Positions 34,538 through 48,499 of a DNA stretch of 64,000 nt are shown piece after piece (position 1 is the first letter of the stretch; every line of letters starts with the position of its first letter). Source of the DNA: Devosia aurantiaca (GTDB lineage: Bacteria > Pseudomonadota > Alphaproteobacteria > Rhizobiales > Devosiaceae); contig NZ_JAALFG010000001.1 of NCBI RefSeq assembly GCF_011058215.1, forward strand, positions 935,001-999,000, given 5' to 3'. A program made the translations under genes and the position numbers. Under the pieces are notes generated by a model. It was not told the DNA's origin. It did no database searches and worked only from the letters and a program-made list of their open reading frames with translations.

Positions 34538-35452
34538 ATGACGAAATGGACCGCAAAAGACATCCCGAGCCAGGCCGGGCGCACTGCCGTGGTGACGGGA
34601 ACCGGTGGGCTTGGCTATGAGGATGCGCTGGGCCTGGCCCGTGCCGGTGCGCGCGTCATCATCGCCGGCCGCAGCCCGCAAAAAGGGGCCGAGGCGGTAA
34701 GGCGCATCAAGCAAGCCGTGCCCGGCGCCGATGTGCGCTTCGGCCTCGTCGATCTGGGCAATCTCGCCTCCATTACCCGCTTTGCCGACGAGCTGGCGAG
34801 GGACCTGCCGAGCCTCGACATCCTGATCAACAATGCCGGCGTTATGACCCCGCCTGAGCGCAAGACCACCAGCGACGGATTCGAGCTGCAGCTGGGCACC
34901 AATTACCTCGGCCATTTTGCGCTGACCGGGCGCCTGCTGCCGCTGCTCAAGCGCGGCAACCAGCCGCGCGTGGTTAGCCTCGGGAGTGTTGCTGCGCGCA
35001 GTGGCGCCATCGACTTCGACGATCTCCAGGCCGAGCGCGGCTACAGGGCCATGAATGTCTATAGCCAGTCCAAGCTCGCCTGCGTGATCTTTGCCATTGA
35101 ACTCGACCGGCGCAGCCAGGCGGCGGGCTGGGGCATCAAGAGTATTGCGGCTCATCCCGGCGTGTCGCGTACCGAGCTTATCCCCAACCAGGCGGGAAGT
35201 TTGAGTGCATCCGGATTGATCCGGCGGTTTATGCCCTTCCTGTTCCAGCCGGTCTGGCAGGGCGCCTTGCCGACGCTTTATGCGGCGACCGACCCGGGCG
35301 CTGTCAGCGGCGCCAGCTACGGGCCCGATCGCCTGGGCGGCACACGCGGTTATCCGACGCTGGAAAAGGCGCCCGAACGCGCCACCAATCCGGCTACGGC
35401 GGCCAAGCTCTGGAAGATTTCCGAAGAGCTGACCGGCGTAACCTTCGCCTGA
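34538..35452 (+). CDS. Short-chain dehydrogenase/reductase
   Basis: A 304-residue classical-to-extended SDR. The cofactor loop reads VVTGTGGLGYEDALGLARAGA (TGxxxGxG with a slight change), then DILINNAGVM, a catalytic Ser in SLGSVAARSG and YSQSK (Tyr and Lys). The C-terminal tail (ATDPGAVSGASYGPDRLGGTRG) resembles retinol dehydrogenase/WW-domain oxidoreductase-like enzymes. ATG 34538 follows AGCAAGGATACGACC. It lies 101 bp after the AraC-type regulator gene, which probably controls it. Substrate unknown. Confidence 0.85.
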   Translation: MTKWTAKDIPSQAGRTAVVTGTGGLGYEDALGLARAGARVIIAGRSPQKGAEAVRRIKQAVPGADVRFGLVDLGNLASITRFADELARDLPSLDILINNAGVMTPPERKTTSDGFELQLGTNYLGHFALTGRLLPLLKRGNQPRVVSLGSVAARSGAIDFDDLQAERGYRAMNVYSQSKLACVIFAIELDRRSQAAGWGIKSIAAHPGVSRTELIPNQAGSLSASGLIRRFMPFLFQPVWQGALPTLYAATDPGAVSGASYGPDRLGGTRGYPTLEKAPERATNPATAAKLWKISEELTGVTFA

Positions 35453-35559
35453 GGGCTTCTTGCGCGAACGGTGGAAAACCACTTTTGGACACAGGCCCGA
35501 ATCGCCCGGTTTTATTCGTGCCTCCCGGGAGGCAAGAGGCAAAAGCTTTCCGCCGCTTG

Positions 35560-35606
35560 TGTCACTATGTTGACGATTTTGGAGGTTATCCTACTATATG
35601 TGGTGT
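35560..35606 (+). promoter_or_regulatory. Candidate tandem NrdR boxes upstream of nrdHEF
   Basis: CTACTATATGTGGTGT at 35591-35606 closely fits the NrdR consensus (ACACWATATATWGTGT). A weaker site, TGTCACTATGTTGACG, is at 35560-35575. Their starts are 31 bp apart, about three helical turns, the spacing usual for NrdR box pairs. They lie 80-130 bp before nrdH, consistent with NrdR repression of the operon. The strong box is good evidence; the second is weaker. Confidence 0.7.
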
Positions 35607-35688
35607 ACGGAGCAACTTTGCGTCACAGCAAGCGTTTCCCCGGTCTAGACCAATCTGGCGTCTGCCAATGACTGCAAGGACTTACCCG

Positions 35689-35910
35689 ATGACCATCACC
35701 GTTTACAGCAAGCCGGCCTGCGTTCAGTGCACCGCCACGACTCGCGCGCTTGACCGCAAGGGCGTCGATTATACGGTCGTCGACATTTCCGAAGACGCCG
35801 ATGCCTATGCCCGCGTCGAAGAGCTTGGCTATCGCCAGGTCCCCGTCGTTGTTGCCGGCGACCAGCACTGGGCCGGCTTCCGCCCCGACATGATCGGCGC
35901 TCTCGCCTAA
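35689..35910 (+). CDS. nrdH: Glutaredoxin-like protein NrdH
   Basis: A 73-residue redoxin with [22 protein letters not shown] (Cys11-x-x-Cys14), RQVPVVV and [12 protein letters not shown], typical of NrdH. It reduces the class Ib ribonucleotide reductase NrdE using thioredoxin reductase. ATG 35689 is chosen because AAGGA lies 8 bases upstream; the open frame runs further back but without a family match. It is first in the nrdH-nrdE-nrdF operon behind candidate NrdR boxes. Confidence 0.92.
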   Translation: MTITVYSKPACVQCTATTRALDRKGVDYTVVDISEDADAYARVEELGYRQVPVVVAGDQHWAGFRPDMIGALA

Positions 35911-35945
35911 GCGCATATTCCTCTCGCCAGAAGGACGGAACGGAT

Positions 35946-41137
<5,192 letters not shown>

Positions 41138-41149
41138 TCGCAACAACAA

Positions 41150-41177
41150 AAAGCCCCGCCGTGAAGCGGGGCTCTTT
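41150..41177. terminator. Bidirectional terminator between treZ and csbD
   Basis: AGCCCCGC (41152-41159) and GCGGGGCT (41166-41173) form a perfect 8-bp stem. A-rich on the left and CTTTT on the right let it act on both converging genes. Confidence 0.8.
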
Positions 41178-41193
41178 TGATAAAGCCTAGGGC

Positions 41194-41397
41194 TTACCAG
41201 GTCTGGCGATCGTACCAATCATCGACATCCTTGCGGGTGTCGTCCTTGGTCTTGCCGTAGTGCTCCTGAAGCTTGCCTTCGAGCTGCTCGCGGCGACCGT
41301 TGATTTCGGTCAGGTCGTTGTCGGTGAGTTTGCCCCACTGTTCCTTGACCTTGCCCGAGACCTGCTTCCAGTTGCCTTCGACGCGGTTCCAGTCCAT
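41194..41397 (-). CDS. CsbD-family stress protein
   Basis: A 67-residue hydrophilic helical protein with the CsbD signature MDWNRVEGNWKQVSGKVKEQ and WGKLTDNDLTEINGRREQLE, ending in a YGKTKDDTRKDVDDWYDR repeat-like segment. CsbD-like proteins are strongly induced by general stress in many bacteria, but their biochemical role is unknown. It is cytoplasmic and monocistronic. It stands next to a trehalose gene, consistent with a stress-related neighbourhood. Confidence 0.9.
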   Translation of the reverse strand: MDWNRVEGNWKQVSGKVKEQWGKLTDNDLTEINGRREQLEGKLQEHYGKTKDDTRKDVDDWYDRQTW

Positions 41398-41458
41398 TTG
41401 GATGTCTCCTCTATAACGTATGTTAATTCAACGTGCTAAGAGGGCTGTGGTTCCGCCT

Positions 41459-41954
41459 TCAGTTCGGCTCGGGTCGCAACATCCGCCTCAAGATTGGGTT
41501 ACGCAGCACCAGTTCCTCGACGACCACGCCGGCGACATGAAAGAAAGATTGCCGGGATGAGCACGAGGCGGCCCAGTTCGTGCAGCGTGGCTGACCATTC
41601 GATGCCGAAAAACCAGGCGAGGGCGCCGGTCAGCGGCATCAGGACCATGAAGCCATAAAGCAGCAGATGGGTGGCGTGGCTGAGGAGGTTGACCAGCGGC
41701 GAGTTGTCTTTTGGCGCCTCCGGCACGCCGCGCGCGAGGCGGATCACCAGCCGAAGCAGCGCCAGCGCCAGGATGGTTATGCCGATGACCATGTGAAAGA
41801 TCGCGCCACTGTCGGGCGGGAGTGCGCCGGTTGCGAGACGCTCGGCAAAGGCCTCCTGCATGTCCGCGTTGACGGTAAGCTGGATGACGATCAAGGCCGC
41901 GATGAGCCAATGCAGCGTGATCTGCAGGCGCGAATAACCGTCTGGATGGCGCAT
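41459..41954 (-). CDS. Cytochrome b561-type membrane protein (frame break near 41543)
   Basis: About 164 aa with four helices. ATG 41954 opens MRHPDGYSRLQITLHWLIAA (first heme His), followed by HMVIGITILALALLRLVIRL, a SHATHLLLYGFMVLMPLTG helix, and LHELGRLVLIPAIF. There the frame breaks at about 41540-41546; removing one base gives AIFFHVAGVVVEELVLRNPI and an ending RRMLRPEPN, the expected last helix ligand and tail. The family (Ni/Fe-hydrogenase cytochrome b/b561) passes electrons between quinone and periplasmic partners. It is divergent from the oxidase operon, 73 bp away. Confidence 0.82.
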
Positions 41955-42027
41955 GATCTTTCCCCTGTGACGCAGGAACTCTCGAGAGGTTCTGGCGTTC
42001 CCGCATGGACTATACGTGCGGGGGCAC

Positions 42028-43002
42028 ATGAGGCGGGGCGCCACCACTATCGCGAAGGTTTCGGCTCTGCTCGTCAGCGCGGCGACGCTCGCCGCCTGCA
42101 ACACCGAACAGAGCATGCTGCATCCGGCCGGCGAGGACGCGGCAGCGGTCAATTCCCTGTTCTGGGCCATGGCCATCGGCGCCGCGATCATCTGGATCAT
42201 CGTCATGGGCACGACGGTCTATGCCGTGCTGGGCAAGAAGCGCCCCAAGTCCGAAAAATTCGCCGATCGCTTTATTCTACTCGGCGGCGTGGCATTTCCC
42301 ACGGTGACGCTGGCAGCGCTCCTCGTCTTTGGGCTGGCGCTACTGCCCGATTGGGTGCGCGCCGATGCGCCGGACCTGCGCGTGCATGTCACCGCCGAGC
42401 AATATTGGTGGCGCATCGCCTATGAACAGCCCGATGGCAGCATGGTGGATACGGCCAACGAACTCTTTCTACCACAGGGCCAAACGGCGGAATTCGTCCT
42501 CAACTCCACGGACGTGATCCATTCCTTCTGGATCCCGACCCTGGGCGGCAAGATCGATGTGATTCCCGGACGCACCAATCTTTGGCGCTTGAAGCCGACC
42601 GAGGCGGGTGTCTATCGCGGTGTCTGCGCCGAATTCTGCGGCCCCTCGCATGCGCTGATGGCCTTTCCTGTAATCGTCGAAGCCCAAGCCGATTTCGATG
42701 CACGCCTCGCGCGCGAAGCCGCGCCGGCTGCAGCCAGCAACGACCTTTTTCTCGCCACCGGCTGCGGTGCCTGCCACGCGATACGCGGCACCGAGGCTGC
42801 CGGGCGCGTTGGGCCGGACCTGACCCATTTTGCCAGCCGCCGCACCATGGCGGCCGGCACGCTGCCGATCAGCGCGGAAAACCTTGCGGCCTGGTTGCTC
42901 GATCCCGACCACATCAAGCCCGATGTGCGTATGCCCGGCTATGATAGCTTAGGGCAAAGCGAGCGTGACGCGCTCGTATCCTATCTCCTGGAGCTCAGAT
43001 GA
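42028..43002 (+). CDS. ctaC: Cytochrome c oxidase subunit II with fused cytochrome c (caa3 type)
   Basis: About 324 aa. The leader ends in a lipobox (LAAC, Cys24), so the protein is probably a lipoprotein. Two membrane helices follow. The CuA domain has VIHSFWIPTLGGKIDVIPG and CAEFCGPSHALM with the Cys/His/Met ligands. The C-terminal cytochrome c domain has CGACH and a MPGYD axial Met region. It accepts electrons at the outer face and passes them to subunit I. ATG 42028 is preferred over GTG 42016 because GGGGG lies just upstream. It overlaps the next ATG by 4 bp. Confidence 0.9.
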   Translation: MRRGATTIAKVSALLVSAATLAACNTEQSMLHPAGEDAAAVNSLFWAMAIGAAIIWIIVMGTTVYAVLGKKRPKSEKFADRFILLGGVAFPTVTLAALLVFGLALLPDWVRADAPDLRVHVTAEQYWWRIAYEQPDGSMVDTANELFLPQGQTAEFVLNSTDVIHSFWIPTLGGKIDVIPGRTNLWRLKPTEAGVYRGVCAEFCGPSHALMAFPVIVEAQADFDARLAREAAPAAASNDLFLATGCGACHAIRGTEAAGRVGPDLTHFASRRTMAAGTLPISAENLAAWLLDPDHIKPDVRMPGYDSLGQSERDALVSYLLELR

Positions 43003-45485
43003 CCGACCGGCAAGCCGAAGAACAGCAGCTGGCCGCCGTATGGGAGTCGCCCAAGGGCTGGCGCTATTGGTCCGACGTCAACAACACGGTCGTGGGGCTC
43101 TGGTACACCGCGACCGCCTTTGCCTTCATGCTGTTCGGCGGCGTCCTGGCGCTGATCATCCGCACGCAGCTGGCCGTGCCGGAAAACACCCTGGTCGAGG
43201 CAGAGACCTATAACCAGGTCTTCACGCTCCACGGCACGGTGATGATGTTCCTCTTTGCCGTGCCGATCTTTGAGGCCGTGGCGATCCTGATCCTGCCCGG
43301 CATGCTGGGCGCGCGCGACCTGCCGTTTCCGCGTCTCTCGGCCTTCGGCTATTGGTGCTTCCTGATCGGCGGCGTCTTTGTCTGCGGCTCGATCTTTTTC
43401 AACTCGGCGCCCGACGCCGGATGGTTCATGTATCCGCCGCTCTCGACCGAACAATCGGGGATTGGTGCCGACATTTGGCTCCTGGGCCTGAGTTTTATCG
43501 AGGTCGCCTCGATCGCGGCGGCCGTGGAGTTGATCGTCGGCGTGCTCAAGTGCCGGGCGCCCGGCATGCATATCAACCTCACCCCGCTCTACGGCTGGTA
43601 TGTGCTGGTCGTAGGCGGCATGATCCTTTTCGCCTTCCCGCCGCTGATTGCCGGCGACCTGCTGTTCGAACTTGAACGCCTGCTAGACTGGCCGTTCTTC
43701 GACGTCACTCGCGGCGGCGACCCCATCCTCTGGCAGCACCTGTTCTGGATTTTTGGGCATCCGGAAGTCTACATCATCTTCCTGCCGGCCATCGCGCTCC
43801 TCGCCATGATCGTGCCGACCTTCGCGCAGCGGCCGATCGCCGGCTATTCCTGGATCGTGCTTTCGGCGCTGGGCACGGGCTTCCTGAGCTTCGGGCTCTG
43901 GGTGCACCACATGTTCACCACCGGGCTACCCTCGATCTCGCTCGGCTTTTTCTCGGCAGCGTCGGAAGCGGTAGCCATCCCCACCGGCATCCAGATCTTT
44001 GCCTTCATCTCGACGGTGATGCTGGGCAGCGTCGTCCGTTCGGTGCCGATGCTGTTCTGCCTTGGCGCGCTAGCGATCTTCGTGCTCGGCGGGCTGACCG
44101 GGGTGATGGTGGCCGTCGCGCCCTTCGATTTCCAGGTCCACGACAGCTACTTCATCGTCGCCCATCTCCACTACACGCTGATCGGCGGCATGCTGTTCCC
44201 GGTGATGGCGGGCATCGTTTATTACTACCCCATGGTGCGCGGCAAAACGCTGTCCCGAAAGCTCGGCATCTGGAGCTTTTGGCTGATGTTTGCCGGCTTC
44301 AACATTTCCTTCCTGCCCATGCACCTGACCGGCATGCTCGGCATGCCGCGCCGCGTCTTTACCTATGGCGCCGAACGCGGCTGGTCGGAGCTCAACTTGC
44401 TCTCGACCGTCGGCGCCTTCGTCTTTGCCGCCGGCTTCCTGATCCTGGTCTGGGACTGCGTTCGGCCGCGACGACAGGAGCCCGATGCGCCGCGCAATGT
44501 CTGGAAAGCCGGAACGCTCGAATGGGCGGCGCGCTTCGGCGACAATTACGGCCTGCGCTCGATCCCCCACATCGATAGCCGCTATCCGCTATGGGACGAT
44601 AAGGACTTTACCCGCAAGCTCGACGCCGGCGAGGGCCTCCTGGCCAGCGCCGAGGAGGGCAAGCGCGAAACGCTGGTGACGAGCGTACTTGATGCCAAGC
44701 CGATCCAGATCCTGCGTGTCGCCAAGCCCGGCTGGCTGCCGATGATCGCGGCGATCGGGCTGGGTGCCGTCTTCATCTTCATGACCTTCAAATGGTGGAT
44801 CCCCACCGCCCTAGGCTTTGCCCTTTTTCTCTGGGCGACGCTGCGTTGGCTCTGGACCGGCACGGCTGAAATCCCCGAAAAGGAAAGCAAGGATGCCGGT
44901 GGCGGCCTGATGCTACCGCTCTATGTCTCGGGCGTGCGCTCGTCCGGCTGGTGGGCCATGTTCATCACCATGACCGGCGATTTCACTGCCTTCCTGGCGC
45001 TGCTCTTCGGCTACTTTTTCTTCTGGACCATCCACCCCGACTTTCCGCCACCGGGCGTCACCGGACCCGGCTGGGTCTGGCCGGTAATGGCCGGCATGGC
45101 GGTGATGCTGAGCTGGGGACTGACCTTTGCCTCGCGCCTGGTCAATGCTGCGGGGCATCCCGGACAAGCAAGGTTCTTGCTCGTGGCCGGCGGCATCGCG
45201 GCCTTGGTTGCGTGCCTTGCCGTTCTGGCCGGACCCTGGACATCGGGGCTCGACCCAACGACCCATTCCTACCCCGCCATCGTCTGGACGCTGGCCATCT
45301 GGGTCGTCGCGCATCTGGCAACCGGCGTTCTGATGCAAGGCTACTGCTTTGCCCGCTCGCTCCACGGCAAGATGACGCCCCGCTACGACGCCGATATCTG
45401 GAACGTCACGCTCTACTGGCACTTTGCCGCGATCATGGGCGTCGTCACCTGCCTCGTGATCGGCTTTTTCCCGATGCTCACATGA
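42999..45485 (+). CDS. ctaD: Cytochrome c oxidase subunit I/III fusion
   Basis: An 828-residue membrane protein. Residues 1-about 560 are subunit I: low-spin heme ligand His78 in TLHGTVMMF, CuB ligands His254 in FGHPEVYIIFLP and His303-His304 in VHHMF, then HDSYFIVAHLHYTL with His389 (heme a3) and His391. Tyr258, cross-linked to the CuB His in other enzymes, is present. From about 640 on is a subunit III-like part (SGWWAMFITMTGDFTAFLAL, with five helices). Fusion of I and III is typical of caa3 oxidases. It reduces oxygen and pumps protons in the inner membrane. Confidence 0.93.
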   Translation: MTDRQAEEQQLAAVWESPKGWRYWSDVNNTVVGLWYTATAFAFMLFGGVLALIIRTQLAVPENTLVEAETYNQVFTLHGTVMMFLFAVPIFEAVAILILPGMLGARDLPFPRLSAFGYWCFLIGGVFVCGSIFFNSAPDAGWFMYPPLSTEQSGIGADIWLLGLSFIEVASIAAAVELIVGVLKCRAPGMHINLTPLYGWYVLVVGGMILFAFPPLIAGDLLFELERLLDWPFFDVTRGGDPILWQHLFWIFGHPEVYIIFLPAIALLAMIVPTFAQRPIAGYSWIVLSALGTGFLSFGLWVHHMFTTGLPSISLGFFSAASEAVAIPTGIQIFAFISTVMLGSVVRSVPMLFCLGALAIFVLGGLTGVMVAVAPFDFQVHDSYFIVAHLHYTLIGGMLFPVMAGIVYYYPMVRGKTLSRKLGIWSFWLMFAGFNISFLPMHLTGMLGMPRRVFTYGAERGWSELNLLSTVGAFVFAAGFLILVWDCVRPRRQEPDAPRNVWKAGTLEWAARFGDNYGLRSIPHIDSRYPLWDDKDFTRKLDAGEGLLASAEEGKRETLVTSVLDAKPIQILRVAKPGWLPMIAAIGLGAVFIFMTFKWWIPTALGFALFLWATLRWLWTGTAEIPEKESKDAGGGLMLPLYVSGVRSSGWWAMFITMTGDFTAFLALLFGYFFFWTIHPDFPPPGVTGPGWVWPVMAGMAVMLSWGLTFASRLVNAAGHPGQARFLLVAGGIAALVACLAVLAGPWTSGLDPTTHSYPAIVWTLAIWVVAHLATGVLMQGYCFARSLHGKMTPRYDADIWNVTLYWHFAAIMGVVTCLVIGFFPMLT

Positions 45486-45889
45486 CCGAAGACAATGCCG
45501 TCAAGGAAGTGGAACGCGAAACTGGGTCGGGCACCGACCTTTGGAGCGTCATCATCGCGCCCTTCATCTGGGCCGCGCATTTTCTCGTCTGCTATGTCGG
45601 CGCCGCCATCTATTGCCAGAAACTGGGGCGCGATGCCGATCTCGGCGACATAAGGCTCCTTGTACTGGGCGCCACGGCAGTTGCCCTTGTGGGCATCGGT
45701 GCCTCAACCTTCCGCCTTTGGCGCGTGCGGGGCAGGAGCCTCACCGACAACGATTTCGAATACGAGCACGATACGCCCGAGGAGCGGCACCGCTTCCTGA
45801 GCCATGTGGCGCTAATGCTCTGCGTTCTTTCGGCGGTGGCCGTGATCTATGTCACCATCCCCATGCTCTACCTTTCGAGCTGCCGATGA
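45482..45889 (+). CDS. Small three-helix membrane protein of the oxidase operon
   Basis: A 135-residue protein starting at ATG 45482, 4 bp inside the oxidase gene. Three hydrophobic helices are seen at about 23-45, 57-77 and 109-130, with an acidic loop (NDFEYEHDTPEERHRFLS) between the second and third. It has no heme or copper motif. Position suggests an assembly or accessory (subunit IV-like) role in the caa3 oxidase. It resembles transmembrane proteins found at this place in other caa3 operons but has no named function. It overlaps the next ATG. Confidence 0.7.
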   Translation: MTEDNAVKEVERETGSGTDLWSVIIAPFIWAAHFLVCYVGAAIYCQKLGRDADLGDIRLLVLGATAVALVGIGASTFRLWRVRGRSLTDNDFEYEHDTPEERHRFLSHVALMLCVLSAVAVIYVTIPMLYLSSCR

Positions 45890-46920
45890 ACGGGCGTTTG
45901 CGGGAGATCTTTGGTCGGGTGAAGCCGTTGGCCATTGGCGCGGCCTGCGGCATGGCATTCCTCGTTGCGCTGCCCCTGACCGGCGTGCTCGACAGCAGCG
46001 CCGTGCCGGGCAGCAATGCGTTGGTGGACTGGTATCGCCAGACATCGGCACGGCAGTCGATCGCGCTGCGTTCTGCCCTGACCGCTGTGCCCGATCTTGC
46101 GGATCCCGCAATGGTGGCGCGCGGGGCGGGACATTATGAGCTGGTCTGTGCCAATTGCCACGGCAGCCCCGAAGCGGCACCGGCGCGCTTTGCCGAGGAC
46201 CTGTCGCCCGAGCCGCCGCGGCTTGCCGCCTGGCGTCCGGATGCCCGCCTGTTCCAAACGGTCAAATACGGCATCCGCCACACGGCCATGCCCGGCTGGC
46301 CGACCGCTTTGCGCGACGATGAGATCTGGGCCATGGTCGCGTTCTTGCGGCTTCTGCCGACCATGGATGCGCCGACTTATGCGGATCTGGCCTATGCTGG
46401 CGCCGAACCCGGATCCTGCGCCAGCTGCCATGGATCGGACGGGCAGGGCCGCGATGGCGCCTTCCCGCGGCTCGATATCCAGAGCCCGCAATATCTGGCC
46501 GATGCGCTTAACGCCTTCCGCGATGGCTCGCGCCAGAGCGGCACGATGATGGCCGCCGCACGACAGCTGACCGACGGGGAGATTGCCGAGCTCGCAACGT
46601 ATTTTGGCCGTGGCGTCGAGCTGCCGATGGGCGGTTCGGAATTGGGCGAGCGCATCGCGACCCTTGGCCTGACGGAACGCGACGTGCCCGCCTGCCTTTC
46701 CTGCCATGGCGACAAGGGTCGGCCTGGCTATCCCAAACTGGACGGACAGCCGGTGGACTATCTCGTGACCCAGCTTGAGCTCTTCCAGAAACATGGCGAC
46801 GAACGCGGCGGGCGCTTTGCCAAGGTTATGGCGAAAGCCGTCGAGGACAAGCTCGAAGAAGGCCCGCACCGCCTCGAACCGGAAGAGCTGCGCGCTGTGG
46901 CGGAGTATTTTGGCGACTAA
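45886..46920 (+). CDS. Triheme c-type cytochrome
   Basis: A 344-residue protein with an N-terminal membrane anchor (about 16-36) and three heme motifs: CANCH at 88-92, CASCH at 178-182 and CLSCH at 270-274. Met ligand candidates follow (HTAMPGWP, GTMMAAARQL). The arrangement resembles tandem cytochrome c4/c5 domains behind a single-heme domain. ATG 45886 overlaps the previous stop by 4 bp, making it last in the oxidase operon. It likely feeds electrons to the caa3 oxidase from the periplasmic side. Its stop overlaps the convergent SDR stop. Confidence 0.88.
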   Translation: MNGRLREIFGRVKPLAIGAACGMAFLVALPLTGVLDSSAVPGSNALVDWYRQTSARQSIALRSALTAVPDLADPAMVARGAGHYELVCANCHGSPEAAPARFAEDLSPEPPRLAAWRPDARLFQTVKYGIRHTAMPGWPTALRDDEIWAMVAFLRLLPTMDAPTYADLAYAGAEPGSCASCHGSDGQGRDGAFPRLDIQSPQYLADALNAFRDGSRQSGTMMAAARQLTDGEIAELATYFGRGVELPMGGSELGERIATLGLTERDVPACLSCHGDKGRPGYPKLDGQPVDYLVTQLELFQKHGDERGGRFAKVMAKAVEDKLEEGPHRLEPEELRAVAEYFGD

Positions 46921-47671
46921 GCGTTGGCCCAGCCGCCATCGACGATGAAGTGCTGCGCCGAAATCATCCGGCTGTCGTCGGCGGCCAGAAACAGCGCCAT
47001 CCTGGCGACGTCGTCGGGATAGACCCTGCCGGGCAGCGCCTGGCTGGTTTCGATCAGCTTTTCGGCATCGGCGTCTACCCAATGGCTGAGCTGGCGCTCG
47101 GTCATCACCCAGCCGGGCACAAGGGTGTTGACCCGGATATTGTGGCGGCCCAGTTCGCGCGCCATGGACCGGGTGAGGCCGTGCGCTGCCGCCTTGGCGG
47201 TTTCGTAGACCGGCAGGCGCGGCACGCCGATCATCCACGGATCGAGCCCATATTGATGATCGAGCCGCGGCCGGCGCGGATCATGCCGGGGGCGACGGCC
47301 TGCATGGCGAAGAAGCCGTGCTTGAGATTGGTCGCCATGCGCCCGTCCCAGTCCTCGGGCGTCACCGCGGACCAGTCGTGCCGTTCGTCATGCGCGGCAT
47401 TGTTGATCAGAACCAGGGCGTCGCCATGGGCTTCGGCAAAGCCGGCGATGGCGGCTTGGTAGGCAGCGATGTCGGTGATGTCGCAAGCGATAAAGCGCGC
47501 ACCGACTTCCTCCGCCAGAGCCCGGCCACGCGCGTCCTGGATGTCGACGAAGCCGACGCGCGCGCCCTGCGCCCTGAATTGCCGAACCATGGCTTCGCCG
47601 ATGCCGGAGGCTCCGCCGGAAATGACGACGGGGACGTCTTGAAGGCTTGGATAAAGGGCAGGGCCGCTCAC
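46917..47671 (-). CDS. SDR-family sugar dehydrogenase, xylose/galactose 1-dehydrogenase-like (frame break near 47240)
   Basis: The repaired length is 251 aa. The opening LYPSLQDVPVVISGGASGIG resembles D-xylose 1-dehydrogenases such as Caulobacter XylB, with LVLINNAAHDERHDW and NLKHGFFAMQAVAPGMI. The frame breaks after INMGSI at about 47238-47243; one base gives a Trp-Met-Ile join and VYETAKAAAHGLTRSMAREL with catalytic Tyr and Lys, then RVNTLVPGWVMTERQ. Such enzymes oxidise aldoses to lactones in non-phosphorylative sugar pathways. It is 19 bp from the GntR gene on the same strand. Confidence 0.82.
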
Positions 47672-47690
47672 GAACTAACTCCGGCCGAGG

Positions 47691-48374
47691 TCAGACAAAA
47701 AGGGCAGTGTGCCGGGTTTCAAGCTCCGGCAATTCGTCGAGAATGCTGCCCAGATGCTTGGCCATTGCCTCCTGCGCGGCGTCCACGTCCCGCGCATCGA
47801 TGGCGGCCATAATGGCATGGTGTTCGCCGACGCGGCGCTTCATGTCGGCCTCGTCGCGCATGGTGAGATTGCACACCCGGTCCATATGCGACTTCATGTC
47901 GGCAATGGCGATCCAGGCAATGCCGACGCCGGCGCCCTTGGCAATGGCGATGTGGAACGCCTCGTCGTGCTCGCGAAACCCAGCATGGTCGAGCTTTGCC
48001 GCGTCGGCCTCCTGCTCGGCGAGGAGGCTATCGATGCGCTTGCGCTGCCAGGGGTCAAAATTCTGCGCGGCACGGGCAACCACGGAAATCTCGACCGATT
48101 GGCGCACGAACAGCGCCTCGGTCATCTCGCGCGCCGAAATGCGGGCCACAACCGTGCCGCGATGCGGGCGAATTTCGATGAGTCGGGAATTGGCGAGCTT
48201 GATCAGCGCCTCGCGCACCGGTTGCCGCGAAACGCCGAGCCGGCTGGCGATGTCCTGCTCGGAGAGCCGCGTGCCGGGCAAAAGATCGAGTTCGACGATC
48301 TGCCGCCGCAGGTCCTTTTCGATGGTCGCCGCGGCGCTTTCGCCACTTTCGGCAATGGCCATTTCCACATTCAT
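47691..48374 (-). CDS. GntR/FadR-family transcriptional regulator (FCD domain)
   Basis: About 227 aa from ATG 48374. The winged helix reads DLRRQIVELDLLPGTRLSEQ and DIASRLGVSRQPVREALIKL, then IRPHRGTVVA. The FCD effector domain (about 95-220) holds the usual metal or effector His/Asp residues in HDEAFHIAIAKGAG and EHHAIMAAIDARD. FCD regulators respond to organic acids or sugar acids. It is divergent from the aldehyde dehydrogenase gene, and the shared region contains three CCATAC repeats at 10-bp spacing, probably its operator. It likely controls the sugar catabolic genes on both sides. Confidence 0.87.
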   Translation of the reverse strand: MNVEMAIAESGESAAATIEKDLRRQIVELDLLPGTRLSEQDIASRLGVSRQPVREALIKLANSRLIEIRPHRGTVVARISAREMTEALFVRQSVEISVVARAAQNFDPWQRKRIDSLLAEQEADAAKLDHAGFREHDEAFHIAIAKGAGVGIAWIAIADMKSHMDRVCNLTMRDEADMKRRVGEHHAIMAAIDARDVDAAQEAMAKHLGSILDELPELETRHTALFV

Positions 48375-48414
48375 ACGACAACTCGCCTCCGCCATTGACG
48401 ACATCGTCAAAGCG

Positions 48415-48440
48415 CCATACGGTACCATACAATTCCATAC
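48415..48440. promoter_or_regulatory. Three CCATAC direct repeats at 10-bp spacing (candidate GntR operator)
   Basis: CCATAC occurs at 48415-48420, 48425-48430 and 48435-48440, exactly one helical turn apart, between the divergent GntR and aldehyde dehydrogenase genes. This phasing would place a protein on one DNA face. It is the best operator candidate; the link to this GntR protein is inferred from position. Confidence 0.6.
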
Positions 48441-48499
48441 AGGATGCGTTCAAGCGTCCTTCTTGCCTCAGGGAGGGTGGGCTGCGGCTCACCGGATCG

